The notes under the pieces: generated by a model
Told to the model about the DNA's origin: nothing
Database searches by the model: none
What the model saw: the letters and a program-made list of their open reading frames with translations, nothing else
Made by a program: the position numbers and the translations under genes
In this document: positions 25,568-33,458 of the stretch, piece after piece
Numbering within the stretch: position 1 is the first letter of the stretch
Layout: every line of letters starts with the position of its first letter
DNA from: Sphingomonas sp. MA1305
GTDB taxonomy: Bacteria; Pseudomonadota; Alphaproteobacteria; Sphingomonadales; Sphingomonadaceae
Length of the DNA stretch: 64,000 nt
Assembly (NCBI RefSeq): GCF_016107325.1
Contig: NZ_RCVT01000002.1
Span: 806,001 to 870,000, forward strand
Reading direction: 5' to 3'

Positions 25568-27190
25568 ATGCAGGGGCAACAGCTGCACTGGTGGCAGACG
25601 CGCGCGTTCGTGGTGGCGATGGTGATCGTGGCGACGATCCCCTTGCTTTGGCCGGATATTCCGCCTCTCGTCGACCTTCCCGGCCATATGGGTCGCTACG
25701 CCGTCCAGCTCGACGGCGGGCGGCATCCGTGGCTGGCCGATTGGTACAATTTCCAATGGTCGCTGATCGGCAACCTCGGCATCGACCTCGCCATCATTCC
25801 GCTCGCGCCGATCTTCGGGCTGGAGCTGGCGGTGAAACTGATCGTCATCGCCACCCCCGCGCTGACCGTGTCCGGCCTGCTGTGGATCGCCCGCGAGGTG
25901 CACGGGCGCATCCCGGCAACCGCGCTGTTCGCACTGCCGCTCGCCTACAGCTACCCCTTCCAGTTCGGCTTCGTGAATTTCGCGCTGTCGATGGCGCTGG
26001 CGCTCAACCTGTTCGCGCTGTGGCTGCGCATGGCCCGGCTCGGCCGCCTGTCGCTGCGCGCGATCGTCTTCGTGCCGCTGTCCTGCGCCCTGTGGGTCTG
26101 CCACACCTTCGGCTGGGGCGTGCTCGGCGTGCTCGCCTTTTCGGCGGAGATGATCCGCCAGCACGACCTGATGACCGATCGCGGCCCGCGCCACTGGCTG
26201 CGCGCCTGGGTGCGCGCGGGCCTGGGCTGTCTGCCGCTCGCCCTGCCCTTCTTGCTGATGGTCTTCTGGCGCTCGGGCGACCACGTCACCGGCAAGACGA
26301 TGGACTGGTTCAACTGGCAGGCCAAGATGAACTGGGTGACGATGGTGCTGCGCGACCGCTGGATGGCGTTCGACATCGTCTCGGTGACGATCCTGTTCGC
26401 CATCCTGCTGAAGGGCGTGCGCGATTCGCGCGTCGAATATTCGCGCAACCTTGGCCTGTCGGCGCTGTTCCTGCTCGGCGTCTATCTGGTGCTGCCGCGC
26501 ATCGTGTTCGGCTCGGCCTATGCCGACATGCGCCTCGCCCCCTTCGTCTTCGCCATCGCGGTGATCGCGCTGCGGCCGAAACGCGGCCTGTCGATGCGCA
26601 GTGCGGCGACGCTGGCGGCGCTCGGCCTCGGCTTCTTCGGCGTCCGCATTGCCGCGCAGACGGTCAGCTACGCAATCTACGACCGCGATTATGACCGCAC
26701 GCTCGCCGCGCTCGACCATGTGCCGGAGGGGGCGCGGCTGGTGACGATGATCGGCCGGCATTGCTACGACGACTGGACCTATTCGCGCTTCGAGCACATT
26801 CCCGGCATCGCGCTGGTCCGCCGCCACGCCTTCGCCAACGACCAATGGTCGATGGCCGGCGCGCAATTGCTGACCGTCCGTTATGCCGCCGCCGGCCCCT
26901 TCGCGCACGATCCGTCGGAGATCGTCACTGACCGGCGTTGCCGCGGCGAATGGTGGCGGCCGCTCAAGCTGTCGCTGGCGATGCTGCCGCGCGACGCGTT
27001 CGATTATGTCTGGCTGATCAACCCGCCGGCTTATGGGCCGGAGTTCGTCGCCGGCCTGACCCCGATCTGGCGTAACGGTCAATCGGTCCTCTACCGCATC
27101 GACGACCGGCGGACGCCGAACATCCGGCTCGACCCGGAACTGATCCCGCCGCGGGCGCGGGCGGCCTGGTTCAGCCGCCACCCCGCCTGA
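25568..27190 (+). CDS. polytopic membrane protein, GT-C-like, paralogue of the 4901 gene
   Basis: A protein of 540 residues with about ten membrane segments. IPPLVDLPGHMGRYAVQ follows the first segment, then YNFQWSLIGNLGIDL, TPALTVSGLLWIARE, GFVNFALSMALAL and a soluble end with DYVWLINPPAYG. These match, block for block, the product at 4901-6439. The Asp in the first outer loop fits a GT-C glycosyltransferase, but no enzyme of known function is recognised. It begins 9 nt after the STT3-like gene, suggesting a two-gene operon, and its last 20 nt overlap the convergent acetyltransferase gene. Confidence 0.75.
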   Translation: MQGQQLHWWQTRAFVVAMVIVATIPLLWPDIPPLVDLPGHMGRYAVQLDGGRHPWLADWYNFQWSLIGNLGIDLAIIPLAPIFGLELAVKLIVIATPALTVSGLLWIAREVHGRIPATALFALPLAYSYPFQFGFVNFALSMALALNLFALWLRMARLGRLSLRAIVFVPLSCALWVCHTFGWGVLGVLAFSAEMIRQHDLMTDRGPRHWLRAWVRAGLGCLPLALPFLLMVFWRSGDHVTGKTMDWFNWQAKMNWVTMVLRDRWMAFDIVSVTILFAILLKGVRDSRVEYSRNLGLSALFLLGVYLVLPRIVFGSAYADMRLAPFVFAIAVIALRPKRGLSMRSAATLAALGLGFFGVRIAAQTVSYAIYDRDYDRTLAALDHVPEGARLVTMIGRHCYDDWTYSRFEHIPGIALVRRHAFANDQWSMAGAQLLTVRYAAAGPFAHDPSEIVTDRRCRGEWWRPLKLSLAMLPRDAFDYVWLINPPAYGPEFVAGLTPIWRNGQSVLYRIDDRRTPNIRLDPELIPPRARAAWFSRHPA

Positions 27191-28307
27191 ACGGCGTCAG
27201 TTCCTCCAGCACCGCCTGCTCGCCCTCCACTGCGGCGCGCTCGCGGACCAGGAAGTCGGCGACGGCGCGGCGGAAGTTCGGGTCGGGCAGATAATGCGCC
27301 GACCAGGTCGGCACCGGCACATAGCCGCGCGCCAATTTGTGCTCGCCCTGCGCACCCGCCTCGACCGTCTTCAGCCCACGCGCGATCGCCGCGTCGATCG
27401 CCTGATAATAGCACAGTTCGAAATGGAGGAACGGCACGTCCTCCGTACAGCCCCAATAGCGGCCGTAGAGCGTGTCGGCACCGATCAGGTTGAGCGCGCC
27501 CGCGATCGGCGTGCCGGCCCGCTCGGCGAGGATCAGCAGCACCCGGTCGCCCATCGTCTCGCCCAGCAGCGGGAAGAAGCGGCGGGTCAGATAGGGCCGC
27601 CCCCATTTCCGGCTGCCGGTGTCCTGGTAGAAGGTCCAGAAGGCGTCCCAATGCTGCGGCTGGATCTCCGCCCCGGTCAGATGGCGGATGGTCAGCCCCT
27701 CGACCGCAGCGGCGCGTTCCTTGCGGATCGCCTTGCGCTTGCGGCTGGCGAGATCGGCGAGAAAGTCGTCGAAGGCGGCATAGCCGCGATTGGCCCAGTG
27801 GAACTGCGTGCCCTCGCGCAACAGCCAGCCGGCATCTTCGAATGCGGCGACCTGCTCCGGCGCCACGAAGGTGGCGTGGGCGGACGACAGATCGTTCTGA
27901 TCGGTGACCGCCTCGATTGCCGCGATCAGTGCCGGTGCGGCAGCGGGGTCGCGCAGCAGCAGGCGCGGGCCGGGGACGGGGCTGAACGGCACGGCGATCT
28001 GTAGCTTGGGATAATAAGCGCCGCCGGCGCGCTCCCAGGCGTCGGCCCAGGCATGGTCGAAGACATATTCGCCCTGGCTGTGCGCCTTGGCATAGGCGGG
28101 GGCGATCGCCGCCGGCGCGCCGTCGTCGCCGTCGACCACGATCGGCAGGGGCTGCCAGCCCGAACGGCCACCGACGCTGCCCGATTCTTCGAGAGCGGCG
28201 AGGAAGCCATGGCTGACGAAGGGATTGGCAGTGCCGGCGCAGGCATCCCAGGCGTCGGCGGGGATCGACCGGACGCCGTCGGCAAGGCGCGCGACGAGGC
28301 TGGTCAT
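27171..28307 (-). CDS. GNAT-fold acetyltransferase-like protein (COG3146/DUF482 type)
   Basis: A protein of 378 residues. Blocks NPFVSHGFLAALEESGSVG, YVFDHAWADAWERAG, YYPKLQIAVPFSPVPGPRLL, RKRKAIRKERA and EDVPFLHFELCYYQAIDAAI...EAGAQGEHKLARGYVP are typical of the COG3146 family, large two-domain GNAT-like proteins related in fold to FemAB/peptidoglycan-bridge enzymes. The actual acceptor is not known. The ATG at 28305-28307 is the only good start. Confidence 0.85.
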   Translation of the reverse strand: MTSLVARLADGVRSIPADAWDACAGTANPFVSHGFLAALEESGSVGGRSGWQPLPIVVDGDDGAPAAIAPAYAKAHSQGEYVFDHAWADAWERAGGAYYPKLQIAVPFSPVPGPRLLLRDPAAAPALIAAIEAVTDQNDLSSAHATFVAPEQVAAFEDAGWLLREGTQFHWANRGYAAFDDFLADLASRKRKAIRKERAAAVEGLTIRHLTGAEIQPQHWDAFWTFYQDTGSRKWGRPYLTRRFFPLLGETMGDRVLLILAERAGTPIAGALNLIGADTLYGRYWGCTEDVPFLHFELCYYQAIDAAIARGLKTVEAGAQGEHKLARGYVPVPTWSAHYLPDPNFRRAVADFLVRERAAVEGEQAVLEELTPFRRGGG

Positions 28308-28375
28308 GCGGCGATCGGGCTTGGCATCATCACCGCCGATATAGGGGCGGCGGCGGCGGCTTCCAGCCGCCGTCC

Positions 28376-28401
28376 GTCATTCCCGCGGGGGCGGGAATGA
28401 C
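28376..28401. repeat. short palindrome, repeat family B (solo copy)
   Basis: GTCATTCCCGCGGGGGCGGG followed by AATGAC is a near-perfect palindrome between the acetyltransferase start and the RidA stop. It is a half-length version of the elements at 44068, 56576 and 57601. Confidence 0.7.
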
Positions 28402-28417
28402 GGGAGGACAATGCCGC

Positions 28418-28882
28418 TCAATCGACCTGGATGATCGCGTCCACCTCGACGGCCGCGCCGAGCGGCAGCACCGGTACGCCGACTGCGCTGCGGGCGTGGC
28501 GGCCGTCATCGCCGAACAGCGCGACCATCAGTTCCGACGCCCCGTTGGCGACCTTCGGCTGGTCGGTGAAATTGGCGTGGCTGTTGACGAAAACGCCCAG
28601 CTTCACGACGCGCCGCACCCGCGACAGGTCGCCGCCGAGATACTTCTTGATCTGCGCGACGATCATCAGGCCGCAGGCGCGCGCCGCCGCCTGGCCGTCT
28701 TCGAGCGACACGCCGTCGCCGAGTCGGCCGGTCACCAACTGACCGTCGACGAAAGGCAATTGCCCCGACAGGTGGAGCAGGCCGCCAGCCTCGACCACCG
28801 GCACATAGGCCGCGACCGGCGCGGCGGCTTCGGGCAGGGTCAGGCCGAGTTCTTCGAGCTTGCGGTCGATACGGTCGGTCAT
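28418..28882 (-). CDS. RidA family protein (enamine/imine deaminase type)
   Basis: A protein of 154 residues of the YjgF/YER057c/UK114 fold, close to the 'endoribonuclease L-PSP/RutC-like' long subgroup: ETGGLLHLSGQLPF-like text near 30-45, RVVKLGVFVNSHANFTDQPKV, and HARSAVGVPVLPLGAAVEVDAIIQV at the end. The Arg in HARSAVG is the conserved active-site Arg. The family hydrolyses reactive enamines/imines released by PLP enzymes. The in-frame region upstream to 29041 lacks family character, so the ATG at 28880-28882 was chosen. Confidence 0.9.
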   Translation of the reverse strand: MTDRIDRKLEELGLTLPEAAAPVAAYVPVVEAGGLLHLSGQLPFVDGQLVTGRLGDGVSLEDGQAAARACGLMIVAQIKKYLGGDLSRVRRVVKLGVFVNSHANFTDQPKVANGASELMVALFGDDGRHARSAVGVPVLPLGAAVEVDAIIQVD

Positions 28883-28919
28883 GCAGGGTCCTTTCGTGTT
28901 GGCAGCCGCGGTAGCGGGC

Positions 28920-29561
28920 TCAGGCCTCGGCGGGCAAGGCCGACGCGGCGGGCCGGCCGGCGGCGAAGCGCGCCGCGATCCAGTCCGCCGCCTCGCGCCA
29001 GTCGTCGATCCGCGCATGCGCGAACGGTGCGGGCGCGACATTGGGTGCCAGCGTCGGCTCGGACACCATATGCAGCCGGTGGACGCCGGGGGCGTGCCGC
29101 GCGACCGATTCGTGGTGGACCGGCAAATCGTCGACGAAGACGGTGACCGGATCGCCGTGTTCGGCGACCAGCCGCGCGACCGGATCGCCCTTGCCGCCCT
29201 GATTGCATTCGACGCGATGCGCGATGCCGAAGCGCGCGAGCTGTTCGATCCGCGCCGTCCGGCATTCGTCGGTCAGATTGGTGAGGATGACGATCTCCGC
29301 CATCTCGGCGAGCCGCGCCAGCGCCTCGGTGGCATGCGGCACCAGCGTCTGGCGATGCATCTCGCCGGGGAAGAAGCCGCCGAGCAGCGCCCACATCTCG
29401 TCGCGGCTCGGCACGCTGCCATCGGCGCGGCGCATCGAATTGGCGAAATCGGCGCCGTCGGGGGTGAAGGCGATGTCGTGCGACTCGCGCAGCCATACGC
29501 CGAAATGCTTGACCATGTGGAGCAGCACCTCGTCGCAATCGCAGATCAGCAGCGGCTTCAC
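28920..29561 (-). CDS. HAD superfamily hydrolase
   Basis: A protein of 213 residues. HAD motif I is ICDCDEVL (D8 and D10), motif II is ILTNLT, a Lys sits in NQGGKGDPV, and motif IV is VFVDDLPVHH. It is a soluble phosphatase-type member of unknown substrate. Translation starts with GTG directly after the DUF3572 stop (no gap), so the two are an operon. Confidence 0.85.
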   Translation of the reverse strand: MKPLLICDCDEVLLHMVKHFGVWLRESHDIAFTPDGADFANSMRRADGSVPSRDEMWALLGGFFPGEMHRQTLVPHATEALARLAEMAEIVILTNLTDECRTARIEQLARFGIAHRVECNQGGKGDPVARLVAEHGDPVTVFVDDLPVHHESVARHAPGVHRLHMVSEPTLAPNVAPAPFAHARIDDWREAADWIAARFAAGRPAASALPAEA

Positions 29562-29834
29562 TCAATTCTCCAGTCGTTCACGGGCGCGGACCAACGCCTG
29601 GGGTGGCACGTCCAGCGCCGCGGCGCAGGCGACGAGATCGGGCTCGTGCGATTCGAGGAACAGCAGGGTCGCGGCGAGCACCGCCGGATCGCTCGCCCGT
29701 GCGCGCAAATCAGCCGGATCGAGCCCGGTGACGCCAAGCAGTCGCGCGGCACGGTCGCCGTCACCCAGCGTCCAGACCAATGCCTGCAACGCCAGCGTGG
29801 CGCTATCCGAGGTATTTGAATCAGGCTCGCGCAT
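29562..29834 (-). CDS. DUF3572 family protein
   Basis: A protein of 90 residues: LALQALVWTLGDGDRAARLLGVTGLDPADLRARASDP followed by AATLLFLESHEPDLVACAAALDVPPQALVRARERL. This is the all-helical DUF3572 pattern, found in many Alphaproteobacteria next to divK, as here where it is divergent with 37 nt between starts. The function is unknown. The link to divK suggests a cell-cycle role, which is inference only. Confidence 0.85.
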   Translation of the reverse strand: MREPDSNTSDSATLALQALVWTLGDGDRAARLLGVTGLDPADLRARASDPAVLAATLLFLESHEPDLVACAAALDVPPQALVRARERLEN

Positions 29835-29871
29835 TGCCTATCACGCTGTGGACGAAAGGGTGGTGAGGGGC

Positions 29872-30234
29872 GTGGCAAAAAGGATTCTCGTTGTCGAGGA
29901 TAACGAGCTCAACCTGAAGCTGTTCTGCGACCTGCTGCGGGCGCATCAATTCGTCGCCGAACCGGTGCGCGACGGTCGCGAGGCGGTGGAGCGCGCGCGC
30001 GAGGTCAGGCCCGAACTGATCATCATGGACATCCAGATGCCGCACGTCACCGGCTATGAGCTGATCCTGGCGCTGAAGGCCGACGACGAATTGCGCACGA
30101 TCCCGGTGATGGCGGTCACCGCTTATGCCGGGCGCGAGGACGAGGAGCGGATCCGCACCGCCGGCGCCGCCGCCTATGTCTCCAAGCCGATCAGCCTGAT
30201 GCGCTTCATGGACGCGGTCAACGCGCTCATCTGA
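29872..30234 (+). CDS. divK: single-domain response regulator DivK
   Basis: A receiver domain of 120 residues: acidic pocket EDNE near residues 9-12, phospho-acceptor Asp in IIMDIQMPHVTGYE near 53, Thr/Ala in VTAYAG and Lys in VSKPIS near 105. DivK relays the DivJ/PleC kinase signal to DivL and CckA, and so to CtrA, in alphaproteobacterial cell-cycle control. Start is GTG with GAGGGG just upstream. In many relatives pleD follows; here the next gene is convergent and overlaps by 8 nt. Confidence 0.92.
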   Translation: MAKRILVVEDNELNLKLFCDLLRAHQFVAEPVRDGREAVERAREVRPELIIMDIQMPHVTGYELILALKADDELRTIPVMAVTAYAGREDEERIRTAGAAAYVSKPISLMRFMDAVNALI

Positions 30235-30970
30235 GCAGCATCCACACCGCCATCGCGACCATCATCACATTTTCGGTCAGCGACAATGCGCCGAGCGGCA
30301 CGTTGCTGTCGCCGCCGACGCAGGCGCATTTCAATTCACGCTTGTCGACATAGACCGCCTTGATGACGGACACCGCGCCGATGCCGCCGATGACAAGCGC
30401 CACCGGCACCGACAGCCAGCGCGCGACGCCCGCGATCATCAGCACGCCGGCGCCGGCTTCCAGATAGGGATAGGCATAGGCGTATGGGACCCAGCGGCGC
30501 GCCAGCAGATCGTAGTTGAGGAACATGGTCGAGAAGCGCTCGACGTCCTGCAACTTGAGCATCGCGAGCACCGTCATGCTGAACGCGACGAACCATTCGC
30601 CGGCGCGCATCGTCCATGGCGTGCCATAAGCGGCGACGCTGGCCGCAAACGCCATCAGCGCGGTGATCGCGAACACCGCGAGCACCGGGCGGTAGCGAGT
30701 CGCCTTTGGGTCGGCGACGGGCTTGCCGAAGAAGCGGCGCAGATCGTCGTAGCCGCCGATCCGGGCGCCGTCGATGAACGTCTGCGGCGTGGTGCGGACG
30801 TCATGTGCCGCCTTGAACGCGTCCGTCTCCGCCCGCGTCGTCAGCCAATGATCCTCAATCGCGAAGCCCTGCCGCTGCAACAGGTCACGCGCCTTGAGGC
30901 CGAAGGGGCAGACATGGTCGGGCATCACCATCCGGTAGAGGACGGCGCGGCGCGAGGAGGAGGGGGGCAT
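30227..30970 (-). CDS. glutaredoxin-MauE/DoxX fusion membrane protein
   Basis: A protein of 247 residues in two parts. Residues about 7-85 are glutaredoxin-like: VCPFGLKARDLL with a single Cys where CPYC is usual, and the cis-Pro block RTTPQTFIDGARIGGYDDLRRF. Residues about 97-247 hold four membrane helices of the MauE/DoxX type, ending with CACVGGDSNVPLG and a last helix. MauE-type proteins support disulfide formation or metal-cofactor maturation at the membrane, so thiol relay is likely. ATG 30970 was chosen over an in-frame start at 31030. Confidence 0.85.
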   Translation of the reverse strand: MPPSSSRRAVLYRMVMPDHVCPFGLKARDLLQRQGFAIEDHWLTTRAETDAFKAAHDVRTTPQTFIDGARIGGYDDLRRFFGKPVADPKATRYRPVLAVFAITALMAFAASVAAYGTPWTMRAGEWFVAFSMTVLAMLKLQDVERFSTMFLNYDLLARRWVPYAYAYPYLEAGAGVLMIAGVARWLSVPVALVIGGIGAVSVIKAVYVDKRELKCACVGGDSNVPLGALSLTENVMMVAMAVWMLLR

Positions 30971-31314
30971 CAGCAGGAACCTTCCGATGGCGCGATCCCG
31001 ACGATATGGGGTGCGGACGGATGATCCCAAGGTTCGAAACCGGGAGCGACGGCTTGCAGCAAGCCGCCGCCCCAGGCCCGTAGTGACGCGATTACACGGC
31101 GAGCGGAGGGCCCGTTCGCCGCAGCCCCCTTCGCGCCCGCAACATGAACCCAGCCTGTCTGACCGGGCGGCGGAGCGAGGCGGCAGCGGGAGCGAAGATC
31201 AGCGCGACGTGCAGCCGCACAGGCACAACGAGAGCCGCCGGTGCGGCATCCCGCACCGGCGGCTCTGGTCGCACCGGATCGGCAAGCGGCGGGCGGAAAG
31301 CCGCCCTGGCCGGC
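30971..31314. other. intergenic region without a recognised gene
   Basis: These 344 nt lie between the glutaredoxin-MauE start and the rpmG stop, both on the minus strand. They contain the promoter region of the former, the strong hairpin at 31232-31265, and otherwise only open frames with no protein-like character. A GGTTCGAAACCGG stretch near 31030 is not part of a tRNA cloverleaf. Confidence 0.6.
31232..31265 (-). terminator. strong hairpin terminating rpmG
   Basis: GAGCCGCCGGTGCGG, loop CATC, CCGCACCGGCGGCTC form a perfect 15-bp stem beginning about 50 nt after the rpmG stop. The minus-strand tail TCGTTG is only weakly U-rich. Very stable, so likely a terminator or an mRNA 3'-end stabiliser. 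Confidence 0.75.
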
Positions 31315-31482
31315 TTACTTGATCTTGGCTTCCTTGAACTCGACGTGCTTGCGCACGACGGGATCGTACTTGTTGAAGCTCAGCTTCTCGGTCTTGGTAC
31401 GCGGGTTCTTCTTGGTGACGTAGAAGAAGCCGGTGTCGGCGGAGCTGACGAGCTTGATCTTGACGGTGGTCGGCTTGGCCAT
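31315..31482 (-). CDS. rpmG: 50S ribosomal protein L33
   Basis: A protein of 55 residues: [29 protein letters not shown]..., [18 protein letters not shown]. It matches bacterial L33 of the zinc-free form, with no Cys pairs. An in-frame start 13 codons upstream (31521) is ignored because MAKP is the conserved start. Monocistronic, with a strong hairpin downstream. Confidence 0.96.
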   Translation of the reverse strand: MAKPTTVKIKLVSSADTGFFYVTKKNPRTKTEKLSFNKYDPVVRKHVEFKEAKIK

Positions 31483-31689
31483 GAGCCCTGAATCCTGAAA
31501 AACGCATAAGAGCGGCGACACAGGCGCCGCCGCTCGATCAGCCGCGGCGCATGGCGCAGGCGGCGCGGAAAGTCAACCGAGTGCGGTGGATCGGCCGGGC
31601 GTGCCCGCCGTCTTAACCACGCCGTTACCCTCGTCATGCGAGGGTGCGCATCTAGAATAGACGATCGGGGGCGGATCGGAAGGGGGCGG

Positions 31690-32013
31690 ATGATGGGGAT
31701 GGAGACGGACCTGGGCGCTATCCGTGCGGAACTGACGGCACGAATCGCCGCGATCGACGTGCGGGCGCCCTATACGCCCGCGAAGACGCTGGCGCGCGAC
31801 ATCGATGCGATCCGCCTGATCGCGCATCGCAACGGTCTGGCACCGGCGGTGACGGTGGCGCATTTCGTCGATTCGGCTCTGTCGCGCGGCGAGCATGGCG
31901 CGCTGGTCCACGGCTGGCTGGCGATGCTGCGCGACGCGGTCGCCTGCGAGCGGCAGGATCTCGCCGCCTGCGACGCCTTCGCCGCGGCCTGTTCGGTGCG
32001 GCTGGCGCATTGA
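31690..32013 (+). CDS. conserved hypothetical protein, sphingomonad-type
   Basis: A protein of 107 residues, mostly helical: LGAIRAELTARIAAIDVRAPYTPAKTLARDIDAIRLIAHRNGLAPAVTVAHFVDSALSRG, then HGWLAMLRDAVACERQD and AFAAACSVRLAH. No signal peptide or membrane segment. I do not recognise a family. AAGGGGG precedes the ATG at 31690; ATGs at 31693 and 31699 are alternatives. The GDT1-like gene starts 25 nt downstream, so the two may be co-transcribed. Confidence 0.65.
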   Translation: MMGMETDLGAIRAELTARIAAIDVRAPYTPAKTLARDIDAIRLIAHRNGLAPAVTVAHFVDSALSRGEHGALVHGWLAMLRDAVACERQDLAACDAFAAACSVRLAH

Positions 32014-32038
32014 GCCGCTCGCGCGCGATGATTTCCTG

Positions 32039-32605
32039 ATGGACGCGCTGATGGCGGCGCTGCTCGCGGCGGCGCTGGGGCAGATCGGCGATCGGCCGGC
32101 GCGGCTGACGGCGATCCTGGCAGATCGCTTCGCCCGGCCGGCGACGGTGATCCTTGCCGCCGCCATCGCACTCGCAGCGGCCACGACGATCGCGGCGGTC
32201 GCCGGCGCCTGGATCGCGCCGCATCTGACGCCGGAGGCGCGGCAACTGTTCGTTGCCCTGGCGCTGGTGTTGCAGGGCGGCGGGATGCTGGTCGCCGCCA
32301 AGCCGCCGGAACGCCTCGCCGGCTGGCGGATCGGCGCATTTGCGACCAGCCTGCTCGGCCTGTTCATCCTCGCCTTCGGCGACGGCGTGCAATTCGTCGT
32401 GCTGGCATTGGCAGCGCGCGCCGGGCAGGCGGGGTTCGCCGCCGCCGGCGCCACGATCGGCGGGCTGGTGCCGCTCGCGGTCGCCGCCGTTTTGGGCGAG
32501 GCGGGATGGACTGCGCTGCCCCAGCTGACCTTGCGGCGGGTGGCGGGCACGGTGTTCCTGCTCGTCGGCCTGTGGTTGGGACTCGGGGCGCTGCGGCTGA
32601 TCTGA
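32039..32605 (+). CDS. GDT1/TMEM165 (UPF0016)-like membrane protein with degenerate motifs
   Basis: A protein of 188 residues with six membrane segments in two repeated halves, the UPF0016 layout. The two signature sites, normally ExGDK(T/S) in each half, read LGQIGDRPARL and LAFGDGVQFV here: the Glu that binds Mn/Ca is Gln in the first and Ala in the second, while the Gly-Asp pairs remain. Family members exchange Mn2+ or Ca2+ for protons. With both Glu changed, transport may be lost or altered. Placement in the family rests on layout and the GD pairs. Confidence 0.6.
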   Translation: MDALMAALLAAALGQIGDRPARLTAILADRFARPATVILAAAIALAAATTIAAVAGAWIAPHLTPEARQLFVALALVLQGGGMLVAAKPPERLAGWRIGAFATSLLGLFILAFGDGVQFVVLALAARAGQAGFAAAGATIGGLVPLAVAAVLGEAGWTALPQLTLRRVAGTVFLLVGLWLGLGALRLI

Positions 32606-32665
32606 GCCGTCGATCAGACAGACCGGCAATTCGGATTCTCCCGGTGGGAGCATTTCGGCTATCGG

Positions 32666-32682
32666 ATCGTTGCCGCAACGAT
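32666..32682. promoter_or_regulatory. perfect palindrome upstream of dps
   Basis: ATCGTTGC-C-GCAACGAT is a perfect 8-1-8 palindrome centred 36 nt before the dps start codon. A TATCGG just upstream could be a -10 element, which would place the palindrome at or just after the transcription start, as for a repressor operator. It does not look like an OxyR site. Regulator unknown. Confidence 0.4.
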
Positions 32683-32709
32683 TTCACTCACCGCCACGGG
32701 AGACCATCG

Positions 32710-33201
32710 ATGGCCGATACCAACCCGGCGCTGCGCACGCCGACCGATCTCGCCAACACGCGTTCGGTCGCCGACGCGCTCAATGCGGCGCTCGCCGATT
32801 GCTTCGCGCTCTACATCAAGACCAAGAATTTTCACTGGCACGTCTCGGGCCCGCATTTCCGCGACTATCACCTGCTGCTCGACGATCAGGCGGCGCAGAT
32901 CCTCGGCGTCACCGATGCGATCGCGGAGCGGGTGCGCAAGATCGGCAACACGACGCTGCGGTCGATCGGCGACATCAGCCGCCGCCAGACGATCGCCGAC
33001 AACGATCTGGAGTTCGTCGAGGCGGGTGCGATGCTCGCCGAACTGCGCGAGGACAATCTCAAATTGGTCGAGGCCTTCCGCGCGGTGAAGGACGCCGCCG
33101 AGGAGGCGAGGGACAATGCGACCAGCGGCATCGTCGACGAATGGACTGACCAGGCCGAGGAGCGCGCCTGGTTCCTGTTCGAGGCGAGCCGCAAGGGCTG
33201 A
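32710..33201 (+). CDS. dps: DNA starvation/stationary-phase protein Dps
   Basis: A ferritin-like protein of 163 residues. The ferroxidase ligands of Dps are visible: [11 protein letters not shown] and [14 protein letters not shown], with the [11 protein letters not shown] start of the conserved block near 36-46. It forms a dodecamer that oxidises Fe(II) with peroxide and protects DNA. GGGAGA lies 7 nt before the ATG. Monocistronic, with a palindromic operator candidate upstream. Confidence 0.95.
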   Translation: MADTNPALRTPTDLANTRSVADALNAALADCFALYIKTKNFHWHVSGPHFRDYHLLLDDQAAQILGVTDAIAERVRKIGNTTLRSIGDISRRQTIADNDLEFVEAGAMLAELREDNLKLVEAFRAVKDAAEEARDNATSGIVDEWTDQAEERAWFLFEASRKG

Positions 33202-33272
33202 GGCCGCGGCGCCCGACCCGCGGAACATGTCAGGCCTCCTGCCTGTTCTTCGCCGAGGTTCAGGAGGCCGTC

Positions 33273-33458
33273 ATGCTCAAGCTCGCTTTCACCTTCCTCG
33301 TCATCGGGCTCGTACTCGCGCTGCTCGGCTTCGGCGGGGTCGGCGGTGCCTTTATCGGCATCGCCAAGATCCTCTTCTTCATCGCGATCGCTCTGTTCCT
33401 GATCTTCCTCGTGCTGGGCCTGATGGCGGGCAAGGCGGTCAAGGACGCGGTCGATTGA
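33273..33458 (+). CDS. DUF1328 (UPF0391) small membrane protein
   Basis: A protein of 61 residues with two membrane helices, [22 protein letters not shown] and [21 protein letters not shown], the standard DUF1328 pattern. CAGGAGG precedes the ATG. Function unknown; family members are often general-stress proteins, and it follows dps directly. Its last 20 nt overlap the convergent metallophosphoesterase gene. Confidence 0.9.
   Translation: MLKLAFTFLVIGLVLALLGFGGVGGAFIGIAKILFFIAIALFLIFLVLGLMAGKAVKDAVD

Noticed and set aside
24845..27181. A 778-residue open frame antisense to the two GT-C-like genes
   Set aside because: Composition is Arg, Gln and His rich with no hydrophobic cores, as expected for the reverse of membrane-protein codons.
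31025..31045. GGTTCGAAACCGG resembling a tRNA T-arm
   Set aside because: No acceptor, D or anticodon arms can be built around it.
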